A DNA stretch of 64,000 nt, from assembly GCA_029817715.1 (NCBI GenBank), contig JARUPY010000252.1:1550001-1614000 (forward strand). The letters are read 5' to 3'. The notes beneath the pieces were generated by a model. The model had not been told where the DNA came from and did no database searches. It saw nothing but the letters and a program-made list of their open reading frames with translations. The position numbers and the translations under genes are program-made. This DNA comes from Melastoma dodecandrum (taxonomy: Eukaryota > Streptophyta > Magnoliopsida > Myrtales > Melastomataceae). Positions 33,496-46,958 of the stretch are shown here, piece after piece; the stretch's first letter is position 1; each line of letters starts with the position of its first letter.

Positions 33496-36400
33496 ATGGC
33501 GATGATGGAGAGGTTGCTGTTGCAGGTACTCGAGAGGAAGAAGTCGATCGTCGATCAGGTGAAGCACCAGGCCCGACTCTTCGACCAACACCTCGCCTCC
33601 ACCCTCCTCATCGACGGAATCGACCCCCCGGACTGGCTCCTCCCCTCTCATCCCGCAGGTAAACCCTCGTTGGTTGGCCGCGTTGCTTAAGCAGAACTCG
33701 TGTCGCTCGACGAAATGTTTTTGAGGAAATTAGGCGGGTGTGCTTTAGGTTTCCAAGTACAAGATATGAATTACCACGGAGAGTTGTTTTCGAACCCTCT
33801 TAATGCTTTGCTTAGTCGATGCACGTAGGGCGTGATTTATGTTGTTTGCTATAGTTCTCTGATTTAAAAAACCCCCTTTGACGGCTGCAGAGAACAAGAG
33901 CGACGAGATTATGTTAGAACTCTTTCGACGACCTTCAAAGTTGTCTGACCCCATTTCCAGTTGTTGCCCCCCTGTCAATGAGGAAGCATTGATAAATGAT
34001 GAGCAACTTATGGTTGATTCGTGTGATGATAACCTGGGCATTATGATAGAAACATGTGATGGGGGCAGAACGCTGTTGGCGTTGCCAGAAGATGAGGCTA
34101 ATTACATGTCAGGTGGACGAGATGCCTGTCACGGTACAGAGTTCATGGCGTTGTCTCCTAATGTTCAAAATATGGAGGGAACTGGTAAAAGTCGTCATGA
34201 TGTGGAGCTGTCTCTGGCAACCCTCCAGAGGTCTAAGTCGAGGCAAAAGGCTTTGGAGCTTCGCAGCAGTGCAAAGGCATCACGAAGTCATTCTGAGGGT
34301 GAAATAAATGAAAATTCTGTGGGTGGCAGAATTGCTACTTCTGGGACTACTTGCCGTACAGATGTTCAACTGGATGATGCAGCAGACAGGGAAAAAGTAA
34401 TTGGCATCAGTCATGAGAGGATTCCAATAAGCAAACTGTCAAGTGAAAATAGGATTTGTGTTGATGAGCCTGGAGTTTGCAGCCCGCTTACAGATTCTGG
34501 TGTGGATATGTCTCTAAAAAAATCTTTAGCAGGGCCTGATTGTACTTTAGGGGAGGCTAGTAACACCCGCACTGAAGTTAAATTGTTTGTGAAGGAGAAT
34601 TTGGGAGATGCCAGCATAATGGATTTTAGAAGCAATGATTGTTCCGAAAAAGTGACGAGATCTCGGAGGTCAACTTGTTCTAGTAATGTGGACTATGTCC
34701 TGGAGTTTGATGACAATCATCATGGTGAGAAGAGTAAATCTTCTGATGAACAGATGCCTCAATCCATTCCTGTGGATCATCTGCTGGAGGCAGATGAAAA
34801 ATGTGGGGCAGATCAGGTTGAGAATGAAGTTTGTCAAGAAACCCAACATGGAAGTGTTTCTGAATGCTTAATTGACTCAAGAAGGTTTTCAGAAGCAGCT
34901 GATGGTAACGAAATTGTAGACATGGATAACTCCTCTAACATTGGCGAGTTTTCAGTTGAAAGAAATAGAACTGATGGTCAAGCATCCAAAACAAGTGAAC
35001 CATTGATTCTATCAGGTTGCCAGTCTGTTGAATCTAGATCTGTGGCGTTTTCCCAGTGTGTCTCAGCAAGTGTAGATAATCAGTTGGACATACAGGGATG
35101 CAACGATGACATGGAAAGATATGTTGAGGATTCTTCCTGTGGTTTTCTTCCTTCTTCAAGTCCCGTCGAAGTTGTTTCCCTTGGGAAATCAGAACTGGAT
35201 GCTGATCATCTTTCTGAAAAAGATATGGAGGGTTTTGCCTGTAGCAGCATCTCTCACCCAGAAATGCTTCTTCAGCACAAACAACTTAAATTTGCTAACT
35301 TACAAGAGAGTGTAGTCGGTATTAACTTGGATTCTGTGACGATTTCAGAAGAAAAAATCCTTAGTTGCAGCCCGTTAAAGCAAACCTCAATAAAGCCCAA
35401 GGATCATAAGAACGAAGTAAACTTTGGGGATTTGGAAGACCATCCTGAAGGGACAATTCAGCTCGACACTCTACCCGAAGTAATCGTGGAGTTATCATTG
35501 GTAGGATGCTTACACCCCCCTCAAATTCTATCCTGACGAGACTTGGTGTCTCATGTTTAGTAACAGCGTCTAGTAGACTTTAGAGTGATCTAATTCCTTG
35601 CTTGCATTTGTTCTGCTAATCAGTTTATCGCTAAGAAATTAGTCTCTGCTGTGGTGTTGACATTTGAATCTGACAGGAAGACTTGATTGAGTCGTAAATT
35701 TCGATTGCAGCAAGCCGCCTTTTGTGGCTTTTTCTTTAACATTTTGTCACCTGAAAAGTTTGATGCAACTGACTAATAATTGCATTACTCTCATGAGTCT
35801 TTCTTTCTGAATTTAAGTTGGTAGATCTATTAAGCATAGTAATCTTTCACCACTATTTTAATGACCTACAATTATACATATACTCCTTTTCTTGTCTGAT
35901 GCGATACATTTTTGGCCTCTACGATGCACAGTGCCCAGGTCAAGAAGAAGAGCAATACATTAATCCGGCTTCAGATGGTGGCAAATCTCTGAAATTTATT
36001 AGCAGTCTGTCGAAGGACATAATTGATGATAGAAAGAAGGCCAGCTTGGGAGAACAAGAACAAACTTGTGCTGAAGAAAAGAACCAGCCAAACACTTTAT
36101 GTTCTGAAGAAGGGCATATAGAACCAGATTTGCAAGAGAGTAATTTAATGGGCTTTCCAAGCAGTCAGTTCTCAGACTTTTTGGTGGAAGATAAAAACAT
36201 TCCCGAGATAGAGGGATTTGTCATAACAACAGATGATGATGATCATTCATGCATTTCCGAGAACGGATTTAGCTTCAGAACACGAGCGGTTGAGAATATT
36301 ACCGTGCAAGATGGGAGAATTCTGGAGCTGCTCGGCTTGTCCACTTGCTTAAAAACCCCTTTGCAGCAGCCTTTTATTGGAAATACAGACTTCCAAGATA

Positions 36401-38479
36401 CAAGATTGTACCAGACTGTTCCAAATGGTCTTCTTGAGAACATGGACCTTAGGAGCAGTTTGGCTTTGAATGATGGTGAGCAAGTCGATCATGCCATTGA
36501 TGGGAGACCCTATTCTGATTGCTTACCATACGCTGAAGCGGCATCTACTCTCAGTAATATGAAGCCATATGCATCCCCAGTTGGAAAGCTGTGGGAAAGT
36601 GTTCGTGCAAACTCTGGAAGTTCAAAACATAACAGCAGCTCAGTCCCAGAGCTTCCGTGCATAAGTGAAGAGATTGAATTCACTGATGAAGCAGTCGATG
36701 GACTTGATGAAATTGTTTCTGTCAAAATGGTGAGTGCTAAAAGAGAACCGCTTGCTGAGATAAGTGAAGATCCTAACATTCTCGTGTCTAACAATGGTAA
36801 CGAGTTGGAAAGATGCAGCCTAGGTTCTACGATGATAGAAACGACTTTCTCGACGGCTTATGAAAGGCTAAGAGTGAAGCATAAAACTCAGGAAAGCAGG
36901 AAGGGAGATTTTACCAGGAAGATTAAAAGCAGCAAGGCTTTTGAAAAGGGGCCAAATGGGGTAAAAAGGGAAGTGAAATCTCCAAGGAATAAGCTCTCTC
37001 ACCCAAAAGACTGCATGGAAGATGGTGGCTCTGGCATTTCAAGAAAGAAGTCGAAGCTCAACAACATCGTGTCTAGTATGACTTCATTTTTACCATTTGT
37101 CCAGCAGAAGCAAGCAGCAGCACCTTGCGCAGGTATGCCCCTCTTGCAATACCAGTGCATTATGGCTTGGCGTCTCAAGTAGGAAAGTGATTGCAGAAGC
37201 AAGCACTATCTTCATTTGTTCATCTTTGAATAGGTCTGGCATTTTCTTTTGTCATCCTTATCTGATCAAAGAATGGCCAATATCTGTTTTGGCCATCTAG
37301 GCAAGAGAAATGTTAAAGTTAAAGCTCTCGAGGCCGCTGAAGCTGCCAAAAGGCAAGCGGAAAAGAAAGAAATGGAACGTAAAATGAAGAAGGAAGCACT
37401 GAAGGTGGAACGAGAGAGAGTAGAGAAAGAAAACATGATACGAATGGAATTCGAGAAGAAAAGAAAAGATGAGGAGCGAAAGAAAAGGGAGGCTGATATG
37501 GCTTTGAAGAAGAGGCTGAGGGAGGAAGACGATAAGAGGGAGAAGGAAAAGAAGCGGAGGCATATAAAAGAACCACGCAAAAATACAGCGGACAGACAAG
37601 AAACGTCATGTACTGATAGAAGAGAATTGCCAGAAACCAAATATTTAGGCGGGGTATGATACATTCTCACTTGACTTGAGCTTTTTATAATTCATTGACA
37701 ATGGCTCTGTAAGTTACAACATTTTGCAGGACGCTGTATTGACAGAGAAGACGGAGTCTGGAGTTGGTTCCGGACAACAGTTCATGGACCATGAAGATAG
37801 AAAAGTTGACGGTCCAGATCATTTATCACAGTCTACTTCTGGTCTTGTCGGCAGAGAAACGGTAAGGGATCTCCGTTCAGCTCTCTTTAGGGAATTTTAA
37901 CTAACGAAGGAAGAACTTTGCGAAATTGGGAAAAAGAACTGCATAGTGCATATATATCATAACAGATGTGGGCAGACGAGCTCATGCTTCGGGTTCTTTC
38001 TTGTTGCAGATTCAGCATGATCTAAGCAACGATAGTGACAATCTGGAACCATCCTATGATATTTCCCCCTACAAATGCTCAGACGATGAGGATGAGGAAG
38101 AGGAAGATACGCCCGACGAAAAATTCATACCTTCCTGGGCCAGGTATTTTACTGTAATATAATATTGTTATCCGCGACAATAAAATCAAGTTATTGGTCT
38201 TTTCATTTTATACACTGTAGAGGATATATAATTAGCTTGCTCCTTGCAGGAAAGGAAGCATAGCACGGGACGTGCTCTTACAGCAAAATCTTGATCCGGA
38301 CGATATTTTCCCACTGGACAGCTTCTGCAGCATATCTGAAGGTGAGTTTGGAGGTAGCAGTATATTGAGATACTAGCCGATGCTCCTACTGATTCACTTT
38401 TGTTGCCTTGGAAGTTGTCATACCCCTAAAGTATCAACTAAAGTTGCGTGCCGGAGCCGGAGCCGGAGCTTGTCAATAG
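33496..38479 (+). CDS. WYR: Plant INCENP homologue WYRD (chromosomal passenger)
   Basis: Eight exons (33496-33658, 33891-35500, 35932-37132, 37301-37653, 37730-37861, 38010-38143, 38250-38341, 38415-38479) give 1249 residues. The N-terminal motif is LLQVLERKKSIVDQVKHQA and DGIDPPDWLLPS. About 900 acidic, low-complexity residues follow. Next comes a charged single-helix/coiled-coil stretch (exon 37301-37653, about 100 residues of Lys/Glu/Arg). The C-terminal IN-box has YDISPYKCSD, then KFIPSWARKGSIARDVLLQQ and LDPDDIFPLDSFCSISEV. INCENP binds and activates Aurora kinase through this box and acts at centromeres and the phragmoplast; Arabidopsis WYRD is needed for gamete cell fate and mitosis. 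Divergence of the middle is normal for the family. The tail ends in an unusual Ala-Gly run (RAGAGAGACQ). The last intron is only 73 bp. Confidence 0.9.
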
Positions 38480-40662
38480 GAACCTGGGCCAACATGGAAT
38501 GCAGAAGAGATTTTGCTCAGTTGCCCGCCCCCACCATTTATGTCCATTTTCATATCCGGACGCAAATAAGTAGGTTCTTATCCTAGCGTACCATCTGAAG
38601 TTTCTGCCCTTCCCCTCGCTTCTTCCTCGAAGCATCTTTTTAAGGCATCGTGTTGTGTTCTCTCTGTATAATCAACATTAATCCTATGTTTTTCTAGTTT
38701 CCTGTAAAGAAGATGTGGATTGCAGGTGAATCGTGTTAAAAGTATAGTTGACCTGAAATCACAATTACAAAACCAAATAGGGGACGGACAACTCCACTTT
38801 TTCGACCCTCGTCTTTTCTTTCATTACTTCTGTCCATGGGAAGTGCTCTCTACTAACATATTTTGAGTGGGGTTTCGGAGGATCAACTCCAAAAGGGCTC
38901 GTGCGAAGCAGATGACGGTGAGCTTGCACAGTGGCCCATCCCCATCTGTCGAATCATTTGTCGCTGCCGATGCTTTTTCCCTGTGTCGTTGTTTCTCGTG
39001 TCCTTGTCGGTTGTAAGAAGAACCGAGATTGGCTTTAGCGAAGTCACGAGCTGTCCCATCCCGGAAGCCTCTCGAATCTCGACCTGCGGAAGCCAAAGCA
39101 GCAAGCACAAGTCCAGCGAAAACAACTTGAATCTCCAACCACGAAAGATAAAAGAGTCAAGAATATCAGAATCTCATGGTTCAACGAGCCCGTTTTCGAG
39201 TAACTAGCCGTGACATCCGGGAGAGGGGACGGAGGAGAAATGCTGACAGAAGGAGAAAGAGCACAGTCCCATACAATTAGCAACAACTTTATTTAGAACA
39301 TTTGCTAATGGAGGATTGTGCTCTCTCTCTCCTGTCAACATATATTCCTCTCGGTCTCCCTCCCTCCCTCTTATCTGCTCCATCTCACCATCTGACGAAA
39401 ACAAACGTAAGTAGGTGATCGCCGGAGATAATCCCTTGCTTCGGAAGAAGATGAGAAGAACTCGAAGTAGTTGTCTTGGTGGTGGTGATGGGGGTAGTTG
39501 GATGGAGTATGTTTTTATAAGGGAAGGGACACACTCTCCACAACTTCCTTTGTCTCCCAGGTCTTTAAATATGTTCCAAACATAGACCAACAGAGCTCCT
39601 CCTCCCAACATTTACTGATAGTTCCCATTCGAGAGAACACACCCTTTTGATGATGACGATGATGCGCACGTGCGGGTGGCACGCGCATGGCAGGGCCAAA
39701 TATGGGAAACTCCGGTCAAAACCAGCAAGTTATTATTACCCAACTGCCAAGAAACCATTGGGGGGTCAATTCACGTGGTGTTATGAATGAATCTTCAAAC
39801 ACCACCAATACAATTATTTAACTAGTCAGTCTGAAAATCGAGAATTGATTAGTGTTAAGTCGTTTACAAATTATAAAAATTAAATAAAAAATTTAGACAT
39901 ATTATAAATCATTTCATAATAATTTAAATTTAAGTTATTTATTTTTATAATATTTTAATAACTTTTAAAAAAATTAAATAAACATGTGGTATCTAATAAT
40001 AATATTATTAGAAATTTGTTACATCATGAGTTAATTATTATGGCAACTAAAGCTATCGTAATTAAAATATAATTAGCCAAGTTATTTTAATAATAACTCT
40101 AATAGTGTTCTCTTCATGTGAACTACTTGTACATATAATATTTAATTAGACAGTTGTAATTATTCATTGCTCGAATTAATAAATATATTTAAATTTAAAA
40201 TAAAAATAATTTAAAATATCGATGTAAGGTCGTAAAAAGATTCTGAAATATAATTTCTGGCTCTACTCTCCTCCTCCGGGCCTGGCCCTTTTCTTCTTCT
40301 GTCGTCAGTTTGTTGTGCCGGTGTTGTGGTATGGACTTCGAGCCGTGGATTTGGTCAGCGTGCTGCTGTGCTCCAGCGCGGCCACCCGGGAGCGACGATG
40401 GAAAGCAGCCAGCTCCCAGGTTTTGGTTATCATCCCACACTCAGTTAACTGCACAAGAGGAGAAGGCGAGCCCACCATTTCCGGGCGAGTCTCCAAGTTT
40501 GCCTGTTAGTTCTCTTAATAGGATGTCTAAATGATGTAATTGGGCAAAAGGGTCGGTATCAATCACCATGATAAAACGGAATGTCTCAATGACAGGCCAA
40601 AAAACGGGTCCTGAATCCTCTGTGAAAACCCTTACACAAGACATTATAATCGAGAGAGGACG
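38480..40662. other. Long spacer between WYRD and p24 with TATA-containing region
   Basis: No recognisable gene. On the minus strand, TTATAAAAAC at about 39521-39512 with a CT-rich stretch after it looks like a core promoter and leader. The following ORFs (for example 39138-38824, which lacks an ATG) match nothing I know. If a transcript exists here it is short or non-coding. 39830-40260 is very AT-rich, and the last 400 bp are probably p24 3' sequence. Confidence 0.4.
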
Positions 40663-41912
40663 TTAAACACGGGATATCCCCAGTTTCCGCTCAAACAGCC
40701 GGCGGAGAAGGTACACTTGTAGGACGCTCGCCCCGATCAGTGCCCCCGACTCGAAGAAGGCCTTCTGGACTGCCCTTCGGCTCATCACCTCATTCACTGA
40801 ATTTGGCCATGACGAAGCATGGAAAGGAGTCGGTACAAGAATCGGTGGAGCTATACAAGTATGAGACGTGGAGAAGTTATTGTCGGAGAACAAGACGTAC
40901 CGACAGCTTGCCGATCGGTTTGAGCCTCGAGCCAGTGCTGCTCGAACTGGATGTTGTAAAGCGCTTCCTCTAATTTCTCAATCTGCTGCAACAATGGATT
41001 GAAATGCTCTGTCGACCAGGGAAAAGGGGCGAAAAGTCAATGCATGCAAAACATTTTATGGAAATAGGATCGATCGAAACGCCGGGAGCTTTCACCATCT
41101 TTAGCATGCTCCTCGTAGTAGGCGAAGTGCCCAACATGTACATCGAAGTCGATGGTTTCGTGATAGGGAGACTTGTTAGTGAAACAGAAGCGATGGACGC
41201 CCTTGTGATGGGCGACAAACTCAAATTTGTCGCTAATCTTATCACGGAAGTCCTGAATCTGCTCCCCAGTGGGCCCCTTCACCTACAATCACCAGGCCCC
41301 GAGTCAGAGACACCAACGGAAGCACCCCACAGAACGTTAATGCATATCGAAAATCACATAGCGAGTTACAAATGCACCCTCATATCATAAGGCGTGAAGA
41401 GATAAGATCATTTTCACCATCAAATAGTGCTCAACAAAAGGGCAAGCGGAGACACAACAGTTCTAAGTCACTCAGCCGGGTCACGATTTTAGTTCATGGA
41501 GATAACCCCCACACACACACACAAAATTTACAAGACCACAGACATATAGATATATATATATATCCGACCCCCTATAACCCCACGACCAAAAGGGTTGCCA
41601 CGCTACTCCAAGGATTCCATCCCTGGATTAACTACAGAAGAACCACAAGTTCCTCGCGAGGCGATTTTCCGAATTCTGACAACAGAGAATGGGAAGTCTT
41701 ACCACGAGGTCGACGCCGTCTTCACTGTAATGCCAAGAGGAATCGGACTTGATAACGACGAAGGAGGCATGGATGGTATCCCCTTCGTACTTAACATCAT
41801 GGGAGAAGCACTCCTCCCGGTCGATCACAAACCTAATCCCACGAACGGCTCCCGGACAGCAACAACAACATAGTACAGCCAATAACGACAACGACGACAA
41901 CCACCTATCCAT
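40663..41912 (-). CDS. p24-beta type transmembrane emp24 cargo receptor
   Basis: Four exons (41912-41703, 41282-41096, 41008-40901, 40796-40663) give 212 residues. A signal peptide (LSLLAVLCCCCCPGAVRG) is followed by the luminal GOLD domain (IRFVIDREECFSHDV; HKGVHRFCFTNKSPYHETID, with the paired cysteines), a coiled coil (NPLLQQIEKLEEALYNIQ), one membrane helix (GALIGASVLQVYLL) and the short cytosolic tail RRLFERKLGISRV typical of plant p24-beta. p24 proteins cycle between ER and Golgi in COPI/COPII vesicles as cargo receptors, including for GPI-anchored proteins. An acceptor (CTGCAG) ends directly before the ATG and a donor lies near 42140, so the leader probably has an intron of about 230 bp. 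All coding junctions are GT-AG. Confidence 0.95.
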
Positions 41913-43690
41913 CTGCAGATTCAAAATCCAAAACCCCAACGATTAAGGCGGACGAAACCCAATCCCCTTCTCGCATGCGAATCGATTCCTCCCGAACCAA
42001 AGATTCAACCGGATCCAATCAATCAATCAATCAAACAAAACAAAAAATCCTTCCTTGACGACAACCCAGAACCCCCAAACAATATGAAATCGAACCCGCA
42101 ATGATCCCGAACGAATAAAACAAGGAACGAGAGATCTCACCGGGAGATCTGTCGAGATTCGTCACTAGGTGTCCAATTTTAGGGCAAAGCAATGAGAAAC
42201 GAAAACGCAAGGGAGGGGAAGGGAAGTTGACACTTTCTTCCTACAGTTCTAAGTTCTTCAAAGTCTTTCGGACAGGGGGAGTGGGGGAGGGCGTGTCATG
42301 AAACCGAGGATGGGTAACGAAACGGAGCGGGGAGTGATCACCTGCATCGCAGCCCCATGATATGTCCCGTGTGGACCCCCAATCCCCAAGAGGTCCAACG
42401 TGGCAAATCTCTTAGCTCGTCCTGACAGCCCCCACGTCGGATTCGAACATCATGGAACATCCTGCCGGCAACTCATCCATCCATCCACAGTTTGCTTCGT
42501 AGCTTTTTTACTTTTTCTGTTTTTTGTTTTGGTGTGTTTGCTTGTTGTTCGGGTGCGGGGACATGTGACCCATTCATTATTCACATGTCACGTTTTGCAA
42601 CTACTACTTACTGCCACTCTTACTAATTTACTACTACTGCTACTGCTACAAACCCAACTACTAGACCAAACACCCAAAAGAAAAGGTCAGGTGGGGGTGG
42701 GGGGGATTCACTTTTCATCGAATTATGCCGCCACCACGTGAAACTTAATCCACACCTCCCAACCAATATATATCGTTAAATGGGGGGTGTAAATGTCTCA
42801 ATAAGAAATCTTTTTCTAAAATAATTTCATTCGCAGGAAGAGTGTGAGTCTGCACCTCTGAAAAAGTTACCCCTCCCCGTGTTCTTTTTGGCATCTTCTT
42901 ACCACCTCCCTCTCTCTGTCCCTCTTCACTTCTCATCATCAATCCCATCCCATCCCAATATTAATTATCATTATAACGATTTGAATGAGATAAAAGGAAA
43001 AAGGTTCTTGTCGTGTCCGATTTGTTCTTCCCTCCTCCTCTTCTTCCTTCTAACCCGACTCTGGTCCAGATCATTTAGGGGTAGGCGAGAGCGAGACGAC
43101 CCATCTCGTCCTTCTCCTTCCCCTCCCCTTCCTTTCCCTCAAAGTTTGAAACTTTATTCTCATTCCTCCTTTTTTTTGAGGGGGGTAGTCCTCGCCTTGA
43201 CCCCCCTCGGTTCCCGTTGCGCGTCTTGGGGTTCGAGGCGCTTGCCGAGGCGGCCGCTGGGTTTAGATCGCGGCTGAGGGAAGCTACGGCCGAGTGGTGG
43301 TGGGTTTGTTAGGGTTTATGAGGTTTTGTTTATCTGTTGTCGTTGGTGCCCTCTGAATGTTGGGTTCGGATGTTTAGGAGGTTGAGGTTTGAACGCCCGG
43401 CGGTGGAGTTTTAGTCGCTGTTGTTGTGGCCCGGTAATCTTCTTCTCCTTCTTCTTACAGCGTGGTATGTTTGATGGTGAAAATTAGTAACCTTTCAGGC
43501 GATGGCTCTCGTTTGAATCATTGCTGGTTATGAATTTCTCGGCGGGATTAGTAGTCTTGTTTGGATCTGCTGATTCTAGTTTTAGACCTTTTGTATGTTG
43601 AACCATATGTCTGATGTCTTGGGGATAATTAGTTAGTTCCTTGGGCAGGTTATTGCGGTCCCTTCTTAGTTTTACGCTAGCACGGCCAAA
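41913..43690. other. p24 leader/promoter and WEB gene promoter/leader
   Basis: No coding gene seen. 41913-42140 is the presumed p24 leader intron. 42170-42760 holds promoter-like and low-complexity sequence, including a G run at about 42692-42706. 42890-43690 is probably the promoter and long 5' leader of the WEB gene, with pyrimidine-rich tracts at about 43020-43180. The ORFs inside (42400-42741, 42879-43277) match no family. Confidence 0.4.
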
Positions 43691-45818
43691 ATGGTAGCAA
43701 AGGATCATAGAAATCATGCTGGGTCTCCGAAAGCGGTGGTGGGGGAAGTAGACACTAGTGCACCGTTTCAATCTGTGAAAGATGCGGTTACCTTGTTCGG
43801 GGAGGGAGCTTTCTCAGGGAAGAGACCTTCCATCAAGAAGCCCCAAGTCAACTCTGCACAGGTACTTATTTTTTTTTATATAAAAATAAGTTTTTTAGAC
43901 ATGCCACTTTTTTGTGGGTTTTGTCAGTTGTAAGTTCTTTTGATTTCGTTTGTTGTCTGATAAGGAGATTATGCTCACTTGCACGTACTATCCTTACACT
44001 TCACTGCTGGCATCCTTCTAGAGAGTATTGGCGAAGGAGAGTCAACTTCACCTTGCCCAGAAAGAGCTAGACAGATTGAAGCAACAGGTAAAGAATGCTG
44101 AAACAACTAAAGCTCAAGTTGTTGAGGAGCTTGAAAGGGCCAAGAGGGCTGTTGAAGATTTAACCCTGAAGCTACACACGGTTAGCCAGTCCAGGGAACT
44201 AGCTATCAAGCGGATTGAAATCGCTAAGGACAAGGCGAAGCACCTGGAGGAAACTAACTCTGGGAGATACTCCACAAGTAACGGTACTCTGAAGCCGGAT
44301 CTAGAAAGTATTAGGAAGCAGTATAGTCGGCTTAGCATTGAGCTCGATTCGGCTAAGCATGAGCTGAATAAAGTTCGTCAGGAGTCTAATGCAGTCATGG
44401 AGTCTAAACTTACTGCGTTTAGGACAGTGGAAGAAGCCAATGAGGCCATAAAAGGGAACTTTGAGAGAGCCGATGATCTTTCTAAGGAAATATCTGTCGC
44501 GAAAGACTCCATTGAGGAAGTGAAGCTTGGGATCCTGCACTCACAACAGGATCAAGCAAAGATTTTCGCAGAGAAAGACATCCAAAGACAGTCATGCAAA
44601 GCTGCCTTGGAAGTCTATGCCAAAAAGATGCTCGTGTTAAAGAACGAGTTTGATCCTGAACTTGCCACGAAACTTGAGGCCCAGTTGGCAGAGGCGACAA
44701 ATGAAATCGGGTCTCTAAAGGAGCAAATGGGACGTGAAAGGGCTTCTAATTTAGAGGTCGTAAAATCTGTGACATTCGAACTCGACGAGTCTAAAAGTTT
44801 GTTAATGAAAATTGCTGAAGAGGAAACCTCACTGCGTAGTATGGTGGAATCGCTGAAGGAGGAGCTAGAGAAAGTAAAGAAGGAGCATTCGGAGCTGAAG
44901 GAAAAGGAAGCGGAGACAGAGTCTATTGTGGGTAATTTGCACGTCAAGCTTCGTAAGAGCAGATCTGAACTCGAGGCCTGCCTTGATGAAGAGTCCACAG
45001 CAAGAGGTGCTTCTGAAGAAATGCTTGCAACACTTCAGCAACTGTCCTTAGAATCTAAGACGGCACATCGAGAAGCAGAGGACATGAAAAGTAAAGCAGA
45101 AGAATGGAAGAAGGAAGCGGAAGCTGCGAGGGCTGTTCTCATGGAAGCCGAGAGCAGCCTCAGGACTGCTCTGGAAGAAGCAGAGGCAGCAAAAGCAGCA
45201 GAGGCGAGTGCGCTGGGCCAGATCAAGAGCTTGTCTGAGAGAACTACTGCTGCTCGTGCATCAACGTCGGAGTCCGGAAACAAGATTACTATCTCCCAGG
45301 AAGAGTTTGAGTCCCTGAGTCGCAAGGTGAAGGAGTCTGATAGTCTTGCAGAGATGAAGGTCGCCGCTGCCTTGGCTCAGGTGGAAGCATTCAGGGCAAG
45401 CGAATACGAGGCATTGAAGAAGTTGGAGGCGACCCGGAAGGAGATCGAGGCCACGAAGGTGGAAACTGAGGCAGCCCTAAAGAGGGCTGAGATGGCAGAA
45501 GCAGCTAAGCGGGCCGTGGAGGGAGAGCTCAGGAGATGGCGCGAGCGAGAGCAAAAGAAGGCTGCCGAAGCCGCCTCTCGTATCCTGGCCAATGTGGAGA
45601 AGTCGTACGATGCTCCGTCCCCCCAGAACTACAAGATCCAGAAGCCGACGCCAGCCCCTCATTCTCCGGAGAAGATCATCGAGGTAAGGAAACTGGAGAA
45701 GGAGAAGACAGTCTCGAAGAAGGCGCTCATGCCTAACATCAGCGGAATCTTCAATAGGAAGAAGAACCAGGTGGAAGGCGGATCGCTATCCTATCTCCCG
45801 GGGGAGAAGCCTGTGTGA
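43691..45818 (+). CDS. WEB-family coiled-coil protein (DUF827)
   Basis: Two exons (43691-43861, 44022-45818) give 655 residues. A short N-terminal region with PFQSVKDAVTLFGEGAFSGK is followed by about 500 residues of near-continuous heptad coiled coil (LAQKELDRLKQQVKNAETTK; EELEKVKKEHSELKEKEAE; EEWKKEAEAARAVLMEAES) and a basic C-terminus with KKALMPNISGIFNRKK and SYLPGEKPV. This is the layout of plant WEB1/PMI2-related proteins (for example the At5g55860 type). WEB1 and PMI2 organise the light-driven chloroplast photorelocation response through actin, but this subgroup's own function is not established. There is no signal peptide, membrane segment or catalytic motif. The start is the first ATG of exon 1 and the single intron is GT-AG. 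Confidence 0.92.
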
Positions 45819-46958
45819 CCCTTCTGCCGTTCCCACCTGGAGTTGCATATAAGAATCAAAATGGTAAGCAAGTAACACGAGATCGGCCGTGAGATGGATC
45901 AGAGTTTGGAACCTGCTCTAAAATTTGTTCATCTGGTGCAATAAAATGGTTGGTGAATGTGGATCTGCTGGTGTTTTTCCTACTAAGCTTAGATTGGAAG
46001 CAAAGGTAGGGTCGAGATGGGAAAACCAAGTCCCGAGCTGACTTTTGCCGCACCTTCTCAGTTCGTGGGAAGTTGATGCATATATCCTTGCCCGGTTACG
46101 AGTTGTCACCCTGCGAACCTTGTCCGACGGAACCCGGGACGTAGCGTAGCGATTGAAGTTGAAGTGAGGGTCAGTTTGAGACGGATTGTATTTTGGATAA
46201 AAATCGGAAGTGCATTGAAAATTCGAGAAATCAAAGTGATATTTTCGTAAAGGGGGAACGGGCCAAAAAAGGTAAGAAAGCGAGTCGTAAACCGGAGGAG
46301 ACTCTCAGTCCCCGCCGATTCCAGTTTCCGATCCTCTCTACTCCGACACCACTGCCAACAGCACCCCCTGGGAGCTTTCAGAACGACCCTTCCTCGCCTC
46401 TCCTTCTCTTCGACGCCACCTCCGACGCTGAATTGGGATTATCCCTCCCTGAGTTATGAGCTTACACTCAAGATTATCTGATGCCGGGGTGGGTTGAGAT
46501 CGGCACCGTGCTTAAGGTTGAGGCTAGGTGTACAGGTTAAGTAACATCCACTCCTATCATGCAACGATGATGCCGATAATAGCCAGCCGGTACTTTCGTC
46601 GTCGTAGACTCCTGTTATTTGAAGGCTTTTCTTGTCTTGGCTCATGAACTGCATATCATTAATTATGTAAACTAGGACCAACCGGTCCTTTGCATAAAAA
46701 CTAGGGCCAGTTATCAACTAATATACAATATATTACTTCTTTGGAAAGAGGAATAATGCCAAAGAAATGTTTTAAGTACATAAAATCATAAGCAGTAACA
46801 ACAGCTTATGCTCCTCCAAGCTATTAATGTTATTACTCCCTCCGCCTGCTATCGTCGATCTAAGAAGTGTTGGTAGATGCTCATCATATGCGGGGATGCC
46901 GAAGCATAAATTGCTGCTGTCTCTGCGAAGTCTGTGTCTAGTCACTAGATCACGACCT
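45819..46958. other. Spacer between WEB and SEC14 genes
   Basis: 3' sequences of the two convergent genes. At 46193-46459 there is an open frame without an ATG whose second half is Pro/Ser-rich (RRFQFPILSTPTPLPTAPPG...) and could be a fragment of a lost exon, but I cannot name it. Confidence 0.35.

Noticed and set aside
38824..39138. 104-residue ORF with a signal-peptide-like start (EIQVVFAGLVLAALASA)
   Set aside because: It begins with TTG, has no in-frame ATG before a stop, and no family match; not called as a gene.
44615..44998. Ser-rich ORF antisense to the WEB gene
   Set aside because: Antisense shadow of a Glu/Lys-rich coiled-coil exon; long antisense Ser/Phe frames are expected there.
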